Source: QWQI01 sp964608915 (lineage in GTDB: Bacteria; Planctomycetota; Planctomycetia; Isosphaerales; Isosphaeraceae). From it: a DNA stretch of 64,000 nt. The stretch covers positions 38,049 to 102,048 of the forward strand of contig CAZSQA010000025.1 in NCBI GenBank assembly GCA_964608915.1, given 5' to 3'. The position numbers were made by a program, and so were the translations under genes. The notes below the pieces were generated by a model. The model ran no database searches. It saw only the letters and a list, made by a program, of their open reading frames with translations, and was not told the origin of the DNA. Of this stretch, positions 1-7,562 are shown piece after piece; the stretch's first letter is position 1, and each line of letters starts with the position of its first letter.

Positions 1-597
1 TTTGCCGGTGTCCGTCACTTCCAGAATGACCCGGTCGCCTGACCTGCGGGTCGTCAGGATCAACTCGCCGCCGGAAGGCATCGCCTGCTGGGCGTTCAGG
101 CAAAGATTGAGAATCGCCTGATTGAGCAGCTCCGTATTCAGGGCCAGCCGGGGCAGCCCCGCGGCCAGATGCTTCCGCAGAACGATGTCGTGACTGGCTG
201 CCTGGGGCTCGAAAAAGTCGCAGAAGTCCTCGACGACGAGGTTCAGATCGGCCGGTTCCAGCGAAATCTGTTCGAGCCGAACGATTCCCAGAAACGTCTC
301 CAGCATTTCCTGCAGCCGCAGCGATTCCTGACGCACCCGTTCGACCTTGCGGACGATCCTGAGATCACGAAGCTCTTCGGACGAGCCGAGATCCTCTCGA
401 ATGAGGTCAAGATTCAGAATCATGGTCGATAAAGGGTTACGTATTTCGTGAACCAGCGCGCCGGCCATCTGGGCAATGTCGTGCAACTGCCTGCGCAGAG
501 TCTCGACATCCGACTCCGGGTTTCGTTCCGGGCCCGATTCGCTCGAACCGCCGACGAGCCGGATTTCCGCATCGTGACTCAAGGCCGTCGTGGACAT
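1..597 (-). CDS. Two-component sensor histidine kinase, C-terminus cut by window edge
   Basis: The visible 199 codons start at ATG 597 and run off the left edge. After about 40 polar residues comes the HisKA H-box, Leu-Val-His-Glu-Ile-Arg-Asn-Pro-Leu (residues about 53-61), where the His is the autophosphorylation site. It is followed by a dimerisation helix and the start of the HATPase_c domain: an N-box like Asn-Gln-Ala-Ile-Leu-Asn-Leu-Cys-Leu-Asn-Ala-Gln-Gln-Ala and the beginning of an Asp-Thr-Gly G1 box at the edge. No transmembrane, PAS or GAF segment precedes the H-box, so it is a short, probably cytoplasmic kinase of the NtrB/HydH-like type. Its cognate regulator is not visible in the window. 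Confidence 0.85.
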   Translation of the reverse strand, partial: MSTTALSHDAEIRLVGGSSESGPERNPESDVETLRRQLHDIAQMAGALVHEIRNPLSTMILNLDLIREDLGSSEELRDLRIVRKVERVRQESLRLQEMLETFLGIVRLEQISLEPADLNLVVEDFCDFFEPQAASHDIVLRKHLAAGLPRLALNTELLNQAILNLCLNAQQAMPSGGELILTTRRSGDRVILEVTDTGK

Positions 598-709
598 GGC
601 GAACGCCCGCGCCTTCGTATCAGGTCAAGCGAGCGGGCCAGGGCCGGCGGTACGCCGATCCGACCCGCTCCACTTCGATTATCGTCGGTGATTCAGGGCT
701 CCGAATCAA

Positions 710-736
710 GCAGCCGAATGCGGAAATTTCGGCTGC
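710..736 (-). terminator. Possible stem-loop terminator downstream of pnp
   Basis: Nine-base arms at 710-718 and 728-736 pair perfectly around a 9-base loop, 37 nt after the pnp stop codon. Only a weak T-rich tail follows on the minus strand, so it could be a 3'-end-protecting hairpin rather than an intrinsic terminator. Confidence 0.4.
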
Positions 737-772
737 CTGAATGACGAAGCGCTCGTCGAATCGATCAGGCGA

Positions 773-3040
773 TCAATAACGGTCACGCTGCGGACGACGG
801 GGCGGGCCGCCCCTGTCACCACCGCGATCACCGCCGCGATCGCCACCACGATCACCCCCACCCGGACCACCAGGACCGCCTGCACCGGGCGGGCGGGGCG
901 GGGCGGGCGGACGGTCGTCAGGAATGCCACGCTCGGCCAGGGCCGCCTTGCGGCTCAGCTTCACACGGTCCTGCTCGTCCACCGCGATGACCTTCACCAG
1001 CATCGTGTCGCCCATGCGGCAGACATCCGTGACCGATTGCACGTAGCCGTCCGAAAGTTCGCTGATGTGCACCAGGCCATCCTTGCCCGGCATGATTTCG
1101 ACGAATGCGCCGAAGTCCTTGATGGCAATGACCTTGCCTTCGTAGATCTTGCCGGTCTGCACGCCCACGGTGAGGGCCTGGATCCGGTCGCGGGCACCTT
1201 CGGCGGCTTCGGCCTCGGGGCTCGAAACGGTCACCAGACCGCTCGATTCCACTTCGATCTTGGCGCCTGTCTCTTCTTCCAGGCGTCGGATCGTCTTGCC
1301 GCCAGGACCGATCAGAAGGCCGATCTTGTCCGGGTTGATCTGAATCTGAATCAGGCGCGGAGCCTTTTGCGACAGTTCTTCACGCGGCCGCTTGATCGTC
1401 CGCAGCATGGTGCGGAGGATTTCCATGCGGGCTTCACGTGCCTGGCCCAGCGTGTCGCGAATGATTTCCTCGGTCAGACCGTGGTTCTTCACGTCGAGCT
1501 GGATGCCCGTAATGCCGCGCTGGGTGCCGGCCACCTTGAAGTCCATCTCGCCGTAATGGTCTTCGTCCCCGATGATGTCGGTCAGGAGCACGAAGCGGCC
1601 GGACTTTTCGTCCGAAACCAGGCCGATCGAGATCCCGCCGACCGGGTCGGAAATCGGTACGCCGGCGTCCATCAGGCTCAGAGTGGCGCCGCAGACGGAA
1701 GCCATCGAGCTGGAGCCGTTCGACTCGAGAATGTCCGAAATCACGCGGATCGTGTAGGGGAACTCATCCTTCGTCGGAACGATCGGGGCGACCGACCGCT
1801 CGGCCAGCATGCCGTGCCCGATTTCCCGCCGGCCAGGGCCGCGGATCGGGCGGACTTCGCCGACCGAGAACGAAGGCATGTTGTAGTCGAGATAGAACCG
1901 CTTGGCGTATTCGTCGAACAGGCCGTCGATTTTCTGTTCGTCGGACGAAGTCCCCAGAACGGTCGTCACCAGAGCCTGCGTTTCGCCACGCTGGAACAGG
2001 GCCGAACCGTGCGTCGAAGGCAGCAGGCCGACTTCGCACGAAATGGGCCGGATGTCCCGCGAGCCGCGGCCGTCGGACCGGTAGCCATCGAGAATCATGT
2101 TCCGGACGACGACTTCCTCGAAAGCGTGGAAGGCCTTTTTCACGTTCAGAACGCCTTCCGCGTTCGTATCCGCGTCTGGCACCAGCTCGGCGACTGCCTT
2201 CGCCTTGAGGGCGTCGACCGCGGCGTAGCGTTCCAGCTTGCCGACGATCTGTTTGATCTGCCGCATTTCGCCGCCGAAACGGTCGATCAGCGTCTGCGTC
2301 GTCGGCGAAATTTCGTCCGGCGGAGGCACCACCTGGGTCAGCCCGCAGGCCGCCAGAAGGTCGTCCTGCAGGGCGATCAGTTGCTGGTTGTAGGTGTGGG
2401 CCAGAAGGATCGCTTCCAGCATCTCGGCTTCAGGCAATTCCTTGCCGAAGCCTTCGACCATCGTCACCTTGTTGCGTGTGCTGGCGACGATCAGATCAAG
2501 ATCGCTTTCGGCCAATTCCTTGACCGTCGGGAAAACGACGATCTGCCCGTTGACCCGTCCCAGCCTGGTGCCGGCGAGAGGACCGTGAAACGGTGCCTGA
2601 GCCAGCAAAAGGGAGGCGGAAGCACCGACGATCGAAATGACGTCCGAATCGTTCTGCCGGTCAGCCGAAATCGGTCCGGCCTGGATCTGCACTTCGTCCC
2701 TATAGGAAGCCGGGAACAAGGGCCGCACGGGGCGGTCGATGAGCCGGGCCGTGAGGATTTCCTTCGTGCTCGGCCGGCCTTCACGCTTGATGTAGCCGCC
2801 CGGGAACTTGCCGGCGGCGTAAACCTTCTCACGGTAGTCGACCGTCAGAGGGAAAAAGTCGAGACCTTCGCGGCCTTTGGCGGCCACGGTCGCGACCAGG
2901 GTCATCGTGTCGCCGATGCGGACGACGACAGCGCCGGATGCCTGCTTGGCGAGTTTGCCGGTCTCGATCGTGATCAACTTGCCGCCGACCGTCCGTGAGA
3001 CGCTCACCGGCCTGCGTGGTCCATTGGATGGAGAACTCAT
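773..3040 (-). CDS. pnp: Polynucleotide phosphorylase
   Basis: This 755-residue protein phosphorolytically degrades RNA 3' to 5' and acts in the cytoplasm as a trimer. The order is standard: a first RNase PH domain (Phe-Pro-Gly-Gly-Tyr-Ile-Lys-Arg-Glu-Gly-Arg motif near residue 80), a helical linker, a second catalytic RNase PH domain (Arg-Ser-Asp-Gly-Arg, then Asp-Ile-Ile-Gly-Asp-Glu-Asp-His near 490), a KH domain (Ile-Gly-Pro-Gly-Gly-Lys-Thr-Ile near 580) and an S1 domain (Lys-Asp-Phe-Gly-Ala-Phe-Val near 650). The last ~50 residues form a Pro-, Gly- and Arg-rich tail with four Gly-Gly-Asp-Arg-like repeats, an RNA-binding-type extension absent from E. coli Pnp. ATG at 3040. It follows rpsO by 244 nt on the same strand, the common bacterial rpsO-pnp arrangement. 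Confidence 0.97.
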   Translation of the reverse strand: MSSPSNGPRRPVSVSRTVGGKLITIETGKLAKQASGAVVVRIGDTMTLVATVAAKGREGLDFFPLTVDYREKVYAAGKFPGGYIKREGRPSTKEILTARLIDRPVRPLFPASYRDEVQIQAGPISADRQNDSDVISIVGASASLLLAQAPFHGPLAGTRLGRVNGQIVVFPTVKELAESDLDLIVASTRNKVTMVEGFGKELPEAEMLEAILLAHTYNQQLIALQDDLLAACGLTQVVPPPDEISPTTQTLIDRFGGEMRQIKQIVGKLERYAAVDALKAKAVAELVPDADTNAEGVLNVKKAFHAFEEVVVRNMILDGYRSDGRGSRDIRPISCEVGLLPSTHGSALFQRGETQALVTTVLGTSSDEQKIDGLFDEYAKRFYLDYNMPSFSVGEVRPIRGPGRREIGHGMLAERSVAPIVPTKDEFPYTIRVISDILESNGSSSMASVCGATLSLMDAGVPISDPVGGISIGLVSDEKSGRFVLLTDIIGDEDHYGEMDFKVAGTQRGITGIQLDVKNHGLTEEIIRDTLGQAREARMEILRTMLRTIKRPREELSQKAPRLIQIQINPDKIGLLIGPGGKTIRRLEEETGAKIEVESSGLVTVSSPEAEAAEGARDRIQALTVGVQTGKIYEGKVIAIKDFGAFVEIMPGKDGLVHISELSDGYVQSVTDVCRMGDTMLVKVIAVDEQDRVKLSRKAALAERGIPDDRPPAPPRPPGAGGPGGPGGGDRGGDRGGDRGGDRGGPPRRPQRDRY

Positions 3041-3211
3041 AATCTATCTTCTTCGAATATCAGCTGTTGCCGAGATTGTTCGTATGTTCGCATGTCGCTC
3101 ACAACGGCGTGACCGACATTTTGAGATATCGTGCGAGGATGCCGCCCGCCAGGCGTGCCTGATCTCTGGCCAGACAAAACGCGGACGAATCGTGCGATGC
3201 GTCAAGACAAA

Positions 3212-3242
3212 GGCGAACCGGTCCGTCAGGGAACGGTTCGCC
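3212..3242 (-). promoter_or_regulatory. Stem-loop in the rpsO-pnp spacer
   Basis: Nine-base arms at 3212-3220 and 3234-3242 are perfectly complementary, with a 13-base loop. On the minus strand the hairpin lies between the rpsO stop and pnp start and is followed by a moderately T-rich stretch. It could be a partial terminator for rpsO or an RNA-processing site; E. coli has both in the same spacer. Not distinguishable from sequence alone. Confidence 0.5.
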
Positions 3243-3284
3243 AGATCGTCGTTACTGGTAGGTAGGTTGGAGCGGGAACGGGAA

Positions 3285-3554
3285 TCACTTCCGCAGACCG
3301 AGTTTGCCGATGACGTCCAGATACTTCTTGCGGTCCCGTTCGCGGAGGTACTTCAAAAGACCGGCTCGTTTCGAAACCATCATCAGAAGACCGCGACGGC
3401 TCGCATGGTCCTTGGCGTGCGACTTGAAGTGACCCGCGAGATCATTGATGCGGGCGGTCAAAATCGCGATCTGGACTTCCGGCGATCCGGTGTCCTGTCC
3501 TTCCCGCTGGAAGTTGCCGATGATCTCCTGCTTCGACTCTTTCGTGATTGCCAT
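3285..3554 (-). CDS. rpsO: 30S ribosomal protein S15
   Basis: The 89-residue length is exactly that of the family. The signature stretch Asp-Thr-Gly-Ser-Pro-Glu-Val-Gln-Ile-Ala (residues 20-29), the His-Phe-Lys-Ser-His-Ala-Lys-Asp-His segment, Arg-Arg-Gly-Leu and Lys-Tyr-Leu-Arg are all present. S15 binds the central domain of 16S rRNA and nucleates platform assembly of the small subunit. ATG at 3554; pnp follows on the same strand. The 291-nt region upstream to 3845 is a divergent promoter region shared with the aminotransferase; I see no gene in it. Confidence 0.98.
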   Translation of the reverse strand: MAITKESKQEIIGNFQREGQDTGSPEVQIAILTARINDLAGHFKSHAKDHASRRGLLMMVSKRAGLLKYLRERDRKKYLDVIGKLGLRK

Positions 3555-3845
3555 GTCGAATCCTGATAGGTGATCCGCTTCATATGGATCACATGAACCC
3601 TGTTGATACTATCCGTTCGTGACAAGAGAACAGTTTACCCGTGCACGGGAAATTTGCAAGTCCCCAACCCGGGGCGACGGTCGGATTGATCCGTCTCGAG
3701 CCCGCGCGACGGCAGGTTGCCGAACCTCTTGCCGATCCGTTATTCTCGACGTCCGTTCCGTTCCGGATATTCGCACTTCCCAAAAAGATCGAGTTCAGGA
3801 ACGTTTCGCCGCACACGGAAGAAACTGGCAACGAAAAGAAAGAAA

Positions 3846-5129
3846 ATGCTCAGCCGACTCGGACTCGACGCTGGCCGTCCCGCCATCAGTGACCTTATGC
3901 GCCTGGCCCTCGCCCGGCCTGAACTCATTTCGCTCGCCGCCGGGTTCGTCGACCAGAACTCGCTGCCGGTCCACGGGGCCGACCAGGCCTGGCGCGACAT
4001 CATGGACGACGCGGCCTACGCCCGCTCCGCCCTGCAGTACGGCACCACCCAGGGCGACCCGGTCCTGCGCTATGCGCTCGCCCAGCGTCTTCTCGCCGAA
4101 CGCCCGGAAACGGCCGCCGTCGACCCCTCGACCATCGCCGAACGTATCCTCGTCACCACCGGCAGCCAGCAACTTCTTTACCTGCTCGCCGAAGCCCTCG
4201 TCGACCCTGGCGATATCGTCATCGCAGAGGCTCCCACCTATTTCGTCTTCCTCGACCTGCTCGCCGCCCGCGGGGCACGCGTCATCGGCGTGCCGATCGA
4301 CAACGGCGGTATGTGCCTGACACACCTCGAAGCCCTGCTCGAACGCCTCACTGCCGAGGGCGAAATCGACCGGGTCAAGATGATCTATTCCGTCTCCGAA
4401 CACTCGAATCCGTCCGGGCTTTCGCTCGCGGCCGATCGTCGCGGGCCGCTCGTCGACCTTGCCCGCAAATTCGGCCGGAATCACCCGATTTACGTGCTCG
4501 ACGACGCCGCTTACCGGGGCCTCACGTTCGAAGGCCCCGAAGCCCCAAGTCTCTGGAGCCACGACGCTTCCGGCGATCTGGTCATCCATGCCCGCACCTT
4601 CTCCAAAACACTCAGCCCGGGCGTGAAGATCGGTTACGGGGTCGTGCCGCAGGAACTGTTCCCGACCGTTCTTGCCCTCAAGGGACACCACGACTTCGGT
4701 TCGTCGAACCTGATGCAGCGTCTCATTTTGAAGATGATCGAGTCAGGCCAGTACGATGCCCAGATCGAACGCGTGAAGGGTGTCTACGCCAGCAAGGCAG
4801 CCGTCGTGGTCGAAACTCTCGAAGCGACCCTCGGCGACCTCAAGCCGGCCGTGCACTGGACGGTCCCGCGCGGCGGGCTTTACGTGTGGTTCTCACTGCC
4901 CGGCCATGTCCGCACCAGCCGCGACAGTGCGTTCTTCGCCGCATGTCTCGAAGAAGGCGTGTTTTACGTGCCGGGTGAATATTGCTTCGCTGGGCAGATC
5001 GAAGGGGGCACCCGCGACCTTTGCCGGATGCGGCTGTGTTATGGCGTGCCGCCCGAGACGGTGCTTAAGGAAGGTGTCGAACGGCTGGCCCGGGTCGTGC
5101 GGCGGAGCTTGAACCCTTCCGAAGGGTAA
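3846..5129 (+). CDS. PLP-dependent aminotransferase, class I/II (2-aminoadipate/MocR catalytic-domain type)
   Basis: From ATG 3846 the protein is 427 residues with no N-terminal HTH, so it is a stand-alone fold-type I aminotransferase rather than a MocR regulator. Visible motifs: Ser-Leu-Ala-Ala-Gly-Phe-Val near the start, the Tyr-Gly-Thr-Thr-Gln-Gly-Asp-Pro segment, Thr-Gly-Ser-Gln-Gln-Leu-Leu (cofactor phosphate), Ser-Asn-Pro-Ser-Gly-Leu, Asp-Asp-Ala-Ala-Tyr-Arg, and the PLP lysine in Thr-Phe-Ser-Lys-Thr-Leu-Ser-Pro-Gly. The family uses 2-oxoglutarate with aminoadipate, branched-chain or aromatic amino acids; the substrate cannot be read here. The frame extends upstream to 3717, but that part is Arg/Ser-rich and non-conserved. 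Confidence 0.9.
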   Translation: MLSRLGLDAGRPAISDLMRLALARPELISLAAGFVDQNSLPVHGADQAWRDIMDDAAYARSALQYGTTQGDPVLRYALAQRLLAERPETAAVDPSTIAERILVTTGSQQLLYLLAEALVDPGDIVIAEAPTYFVFLDLLAARGARVIGVPIDNGGMCLTHLEALLERLTAEGEIDRVKMIYSVSEHSNPSGLSLAADRRGPLVDLARKFGRNHPIYVLDDAAYRGLTFEGPEAPSLWSHDASGDLVIHARTFSKTLSPGVKIGYGVVPQELFPTVLALKGHHDFGSSNLMQRLILKMIESGQYDAQIERVKGVYASKAAVVVETLEATLGDLKPAVHWTVPRGGLYVWFSLPGHVRTSRDSAFFAACLEEGVFYVPGEYCFAGQIEGGTRDLCRMRLCYGVPPETVLKEGVERLARVVRRSLNPSEG

Positions 5130-5155
5130 TTTTCGAAGCTCGATGGTGAGGGGTA

Positions 5156-5180
5156 AGGTGGGCTGAAGCCCACCCTACCG
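5156..5180. repeat. REP-like palindrome, copy 1
   Basis: Contains GGTGGGCTGAAGCCCACC, a near-perfect inverted repeat followed by CTACC. A second copy sits at 6338-6360 and a diverged one at 6274-6296, so the two HAF/PEP-CTERM genes are bracketed by the same short palindrome. It could also end transcription from either side. Confidence 0.6.
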
Positions 5181-5197
5181 CCTTCGTTCGGCAACAT

Positions 5198-6133
5198 TCA
5201 CTTGATCTGGCGATGACGCATCCGGGCGAAGGCGACGAAGGCGATCCCGCCCGCGGCGAGGAGCAGGCTCGAAGGCTCCGGCACCGTCTTCGGCGTGAGC
5301 TTGACCCAGTTGATCCAGCCCGGCTTCGTCGGGTCGACCAGGTTCGCGATGATCTCGCCGGTATCCGTAAGGTCCGTCGCGTAGTCGAGATATTTGCCGT
5401 CGGAAAGCTGGACGAGGTCGTTCAGGTCCGTCATCACGCCGTCGCGATAGATGAAGGCGTGCTTGATCGTCTCGCCCGAGCCGTCGACATAACTGCTGGA
5501 GCCGACGACGGCACCCGTGTCGTCGATGCCCATGGCCTCGACCTTGCTTCCCGGGCCCGCCACCAGGGGCGTCAGGTCGATCTTCGTGTCGGCTTCGTAG
5601 TCATAGATCGAAGAACTGCCACCATAGGGTGTTACGACGACTTGGCCAAGTGCGTTCAGGTCATTGATGACGTAGTCGGTATGGAGAAAATCGCCCGGGG
5701 CGAAGTTCGGGTTCGTGACGGACGTTCGAAGATCGCCGTTTTTGCCGACGAAGGCTCGGATCGACGGAAGTTGTTCGCCCTCGGGCGAGTAGACGGCCGA
5801 CATCGTGCTGCCGCCGACGTAATAGTCACCGGCCTTTTTCGTCCAGAGCGGTACGTAAAACGAATCCGGGATCTGGTCCGGGTAGGGCGCGGCCTGGTCG
5901 ATCATTTGCTGGCCCGTGAAGGGCAGGGCGGAGCCGGAACCGATGACCGGATTCCCGCTGGCACCCTTGATCTGGATCCAGTCGAAGTTTTTCGAGCCAC
6001 CGAACAAGGTCGGCCCGGAGTAAGGGGCGGTGACGTCATACGCCTGCGGCCACTGGCCGGCTTCAGCGGCGACGGCCGTGATCGACATCGTGAAGACGAG
6101 ACGGTAAAAGAAGTTGCGGAAACGGTGACGCAT
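5198..6133 (-). CDS. HAF-repeat, PEP-CTERM-anchored exported protein (paralogue 1)
   Basis: Starting at ATG 6133 (AAGGG upstream) the product has 311 residues. A basic N-terminus and hydrophobic segment ending near Ala-Val-Ala-Ala-Glu-Ala form a signal peptide. The C-terminus is a PEP-CTERM sorting signal: Val-Pro-Glu-Pro-Ser-Ser, a hydrophobic stretch, then Arg-Met-Arg-His-Arg. Before it lies an HAF-type repeat (Gly-Ile-Asp-Asp-Thr-Gly-Ala-Val-Val-Gly ... His-Ala-Phe-Ile-Tyr ... Met-Thr-Asp-Leu-Asn-Asp-Leu-Val). Such proteins are thought to be handed to an exosortase at the inner membrane and exposed outside. No function is known. An in-frame ATG at 6187 is possible but would lengthen the leader oddly. 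Confidence 0.8.
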   Translation of the reverse strand: MRHRFRNFFYRLVFTMSITAVAAEAGQWPQAYDVTAPYSGPTLFGGSKNFDWIQIKGASGNPVIGSGSALPFTGQQMIDQAAPYPDQIPDSFYVPLWTKKAGDYYVGGSTMSAVYSPEGEQLPSIRAFVGKNGDLRTSVTNPNFAPGDFLHTDYVINDLNALGQVVVTPYGGSSSIYDYEADTKIDLTPLVAGPGSKVEAMGIDDTGAVVGSSSYVDGSGETIKHAFIYRDGVMTDLNDLVQLSDGKYLDYATDLTDTGEIIANLVDPTKPGWINWVKLTPKTVPEPSSLLLAAGGIAFVAFARMRHRQIK

Positions 6134-6273
6134 GGGGATCAACCCTTCCAATGGGTGCATTCTCAGAGCGGGCAAGCCGGCATCCATCGCCAGCTACGGC
6201 ATCGTACCCCTTTCCATAGAACAGGCAAGGCGAATGCGATAAATAATTGCTTGCTCGCACGGGTGCAGAATTT

Positions 6274-6296
6274 AGGGCGGGCTTGAGCCCACCGAT
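6274..6296. repeat. REP-like palindrome, diverged copy
   Basis: GGGCGGGCTTGAGCCCACC is related to the other two palindromes in inverted orientation. It lies 42 nt from the 6338-6360 copy, so the pair could form a larger imperfect cruciform between the two HAF genes. Confidence 0.5.
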
Positions 6297-6337
6297 GGCA
6301 ATCGTGAGGTGTCTCAAAATCGGGAGAAATCGAAGAA

Positions 6338-6360
6338 TGTGGGCTGAAGCCCACCCTACT
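6338..6360. repeat. REP-like palindrome, copy 2
   Basis: ATGTGGGCTGAAGCCCACCC matches the core of the 5156-5180 copy apart from the first base and is likewise followed by CTAC. It sits 10 nt beyond the stop of the second HAF gene. Confidence 0.6.
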
Positions 6361-6369
6361 CGGGATCTT

Positions 6370-7311
6370 TCAGCCTGCGGTCGTTTCGCGGTGCTTTCGG
6401 AATTTCCACGCCGCCGCCGCGATCCCGGCGAGGCCGATCATGAGGCTCGAAGGTTCAGGCACCAGCGCGGGGGTGAGTTTGACCCAGTCTTCGTGGCCGG
6501 ACCACGTGTTGGCCATGCGTGCGATAATTTCGCCGGTTTCGGTCAGGTCGTAGGCTTGGACGAGCACCAGTTCGTCATTGAGCATCACCAGGTCGTTCAG
6601 GTCCGTCATGACTCCGTTGGAATAGCGGAACGCGTGGCGCACGTAATTTCCCTGATCATCGGGCGCAGTCGCAGTTCCGACGACGGTTCCCTGGTTATCG
6701 ATGCCGGAAGTGGCGATCCACTCGATCGGACCGAGTCCAAGAGTAGGCATTTCCGTCCTCGTCGCAGTGCCGAAATCATAGTAGAAGTTCTTCCCTATGC
6801 CGTGAAAAACGAATTGTCCATTTTCGTTGAGCAACGACGAACCTGTCATTGCGGGATAATCGATATCGAGGGCTGAAGAGGTCTGTGACGAGCGAAAATC
6901 GACACCGTCCGAAATGAACAACCTCGTCAGGCGCGACGGATCTTCTCTACCGGACGAATCCAAGGGGGCCACATAGCCAATTGAGTACTTGCCCGACTGT
7001 GCCCATGAGATATAAACCCTCGATGACGAATCGAGAACAAGGTTCGGTGACACTTTCGCGAGGAACTCTCTTGGCGTGAGGTCAAATGACCAATGTTCGT
7101 ATGAAGGACCACGGGGCATCTGAGAGTCATCCAGATTCGTACTGGTGATCATACTGTGATGGTAGCTTGGCAGCCGATAATGGACCGGACCAGAGTAGCC
7201 GACGTCAACTTCGTAGCCCATGAATAATTCGTCACTGACTGCGACACGGCCGCCTTCCGTAATGAGAACGATCACGAACATCGAACGCACGAAACGCGAG
7301 TATCTGAGCAT
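6370..7311 (-). CDS. HAF-repeat, PEP-CTERM-anchored exported protein (paralogue 2)
   Basis: A 313-residue paralogue of the protein encoded just downstream: same HAF repeat (Gly-Ile-Asp-Asn-Gln-Gly-Thr-Val-Val-Gly ... His-Ala-Phe-Arg-Tyr ... Met-Thr-Asp-Leu-Asn-Asp-Leu-Val), the same Asp-Trp-Val-Lys-Leu-Thr-Pro segment, and a PEP-CTERM signal (Val-Pro-Glu-Pro-Ser-Ser, hydrophobic helix, Lys-Phe-Arg-Lys-His-Arg). ATG 7311 has a strong GAGAGGGG ribosome-binding site six bases upstream. A short hydrophobic N-terminal segment acts as signal peptide. The middle parts of the pair have diverged strongly, so the duplication is not recent. Function unknown. Confidence 0.8.
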   Translation of the reverse strand: MLRYSRFVRSMFVIVLITEGGRVAVSDELFMGYEVDVGYSGPVHYRLPSYHHSMITSTNLDDSQMPRGPSYEHWSFDLTPREFLAKVSPNLVLDSSSRVYISWAQSGKYSIGYVAPLDSSGREDPSRLTRLFISDGVDFRSSQTSSALDIDYPAMTGSSLLNENGQFVFHGIGKNFYYDFGTATRTEMPTLGLGPIEWIATSGIDNQGTVVGTATAPDDQGNYVRHAFRYSNGVMTDLNDLVMLNDELVLVQAYDLTETGEIIARMANTWSGHEDWVKLTPALVPEPSSLMIGLAGIAAAAWKFRKHRETTAG

Positions 7312-7562
7312 CGGAAACCCCTCTCCATAGGTGCGAAAAAACGATCGGTGCGAATTCCATTCGTCACCGAAGGGAAGTTAAACGTTCCGGGATAGTCCAG
7401 CAAGCCGAGTTATTGCGAATCGATGCAAGTCATCTTCGTCGCGAATGATCGAACACGGGCTCGGTTCATGATCGTCGGCATGCGGCCACCGATTCTGGTA
7501 TCATTACGACTCAGTTGCGATCATCGCCCCTTTAATCCGTCCCTGAGAGAGCCCGCACCACG

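Noticed and set aside
1037..2998. 653-codon plus-strand open frame opposite pnp
   Set aside because: A GC-rich antisense shadow; the pnp protein on the other strand is unambiguous. The same applies to long frames opposite purL (14310-16850), the aldehyde dehydrogenase (19030-20514), the sulfatase (25787-27130) and the aminoacylase (29984-31816).
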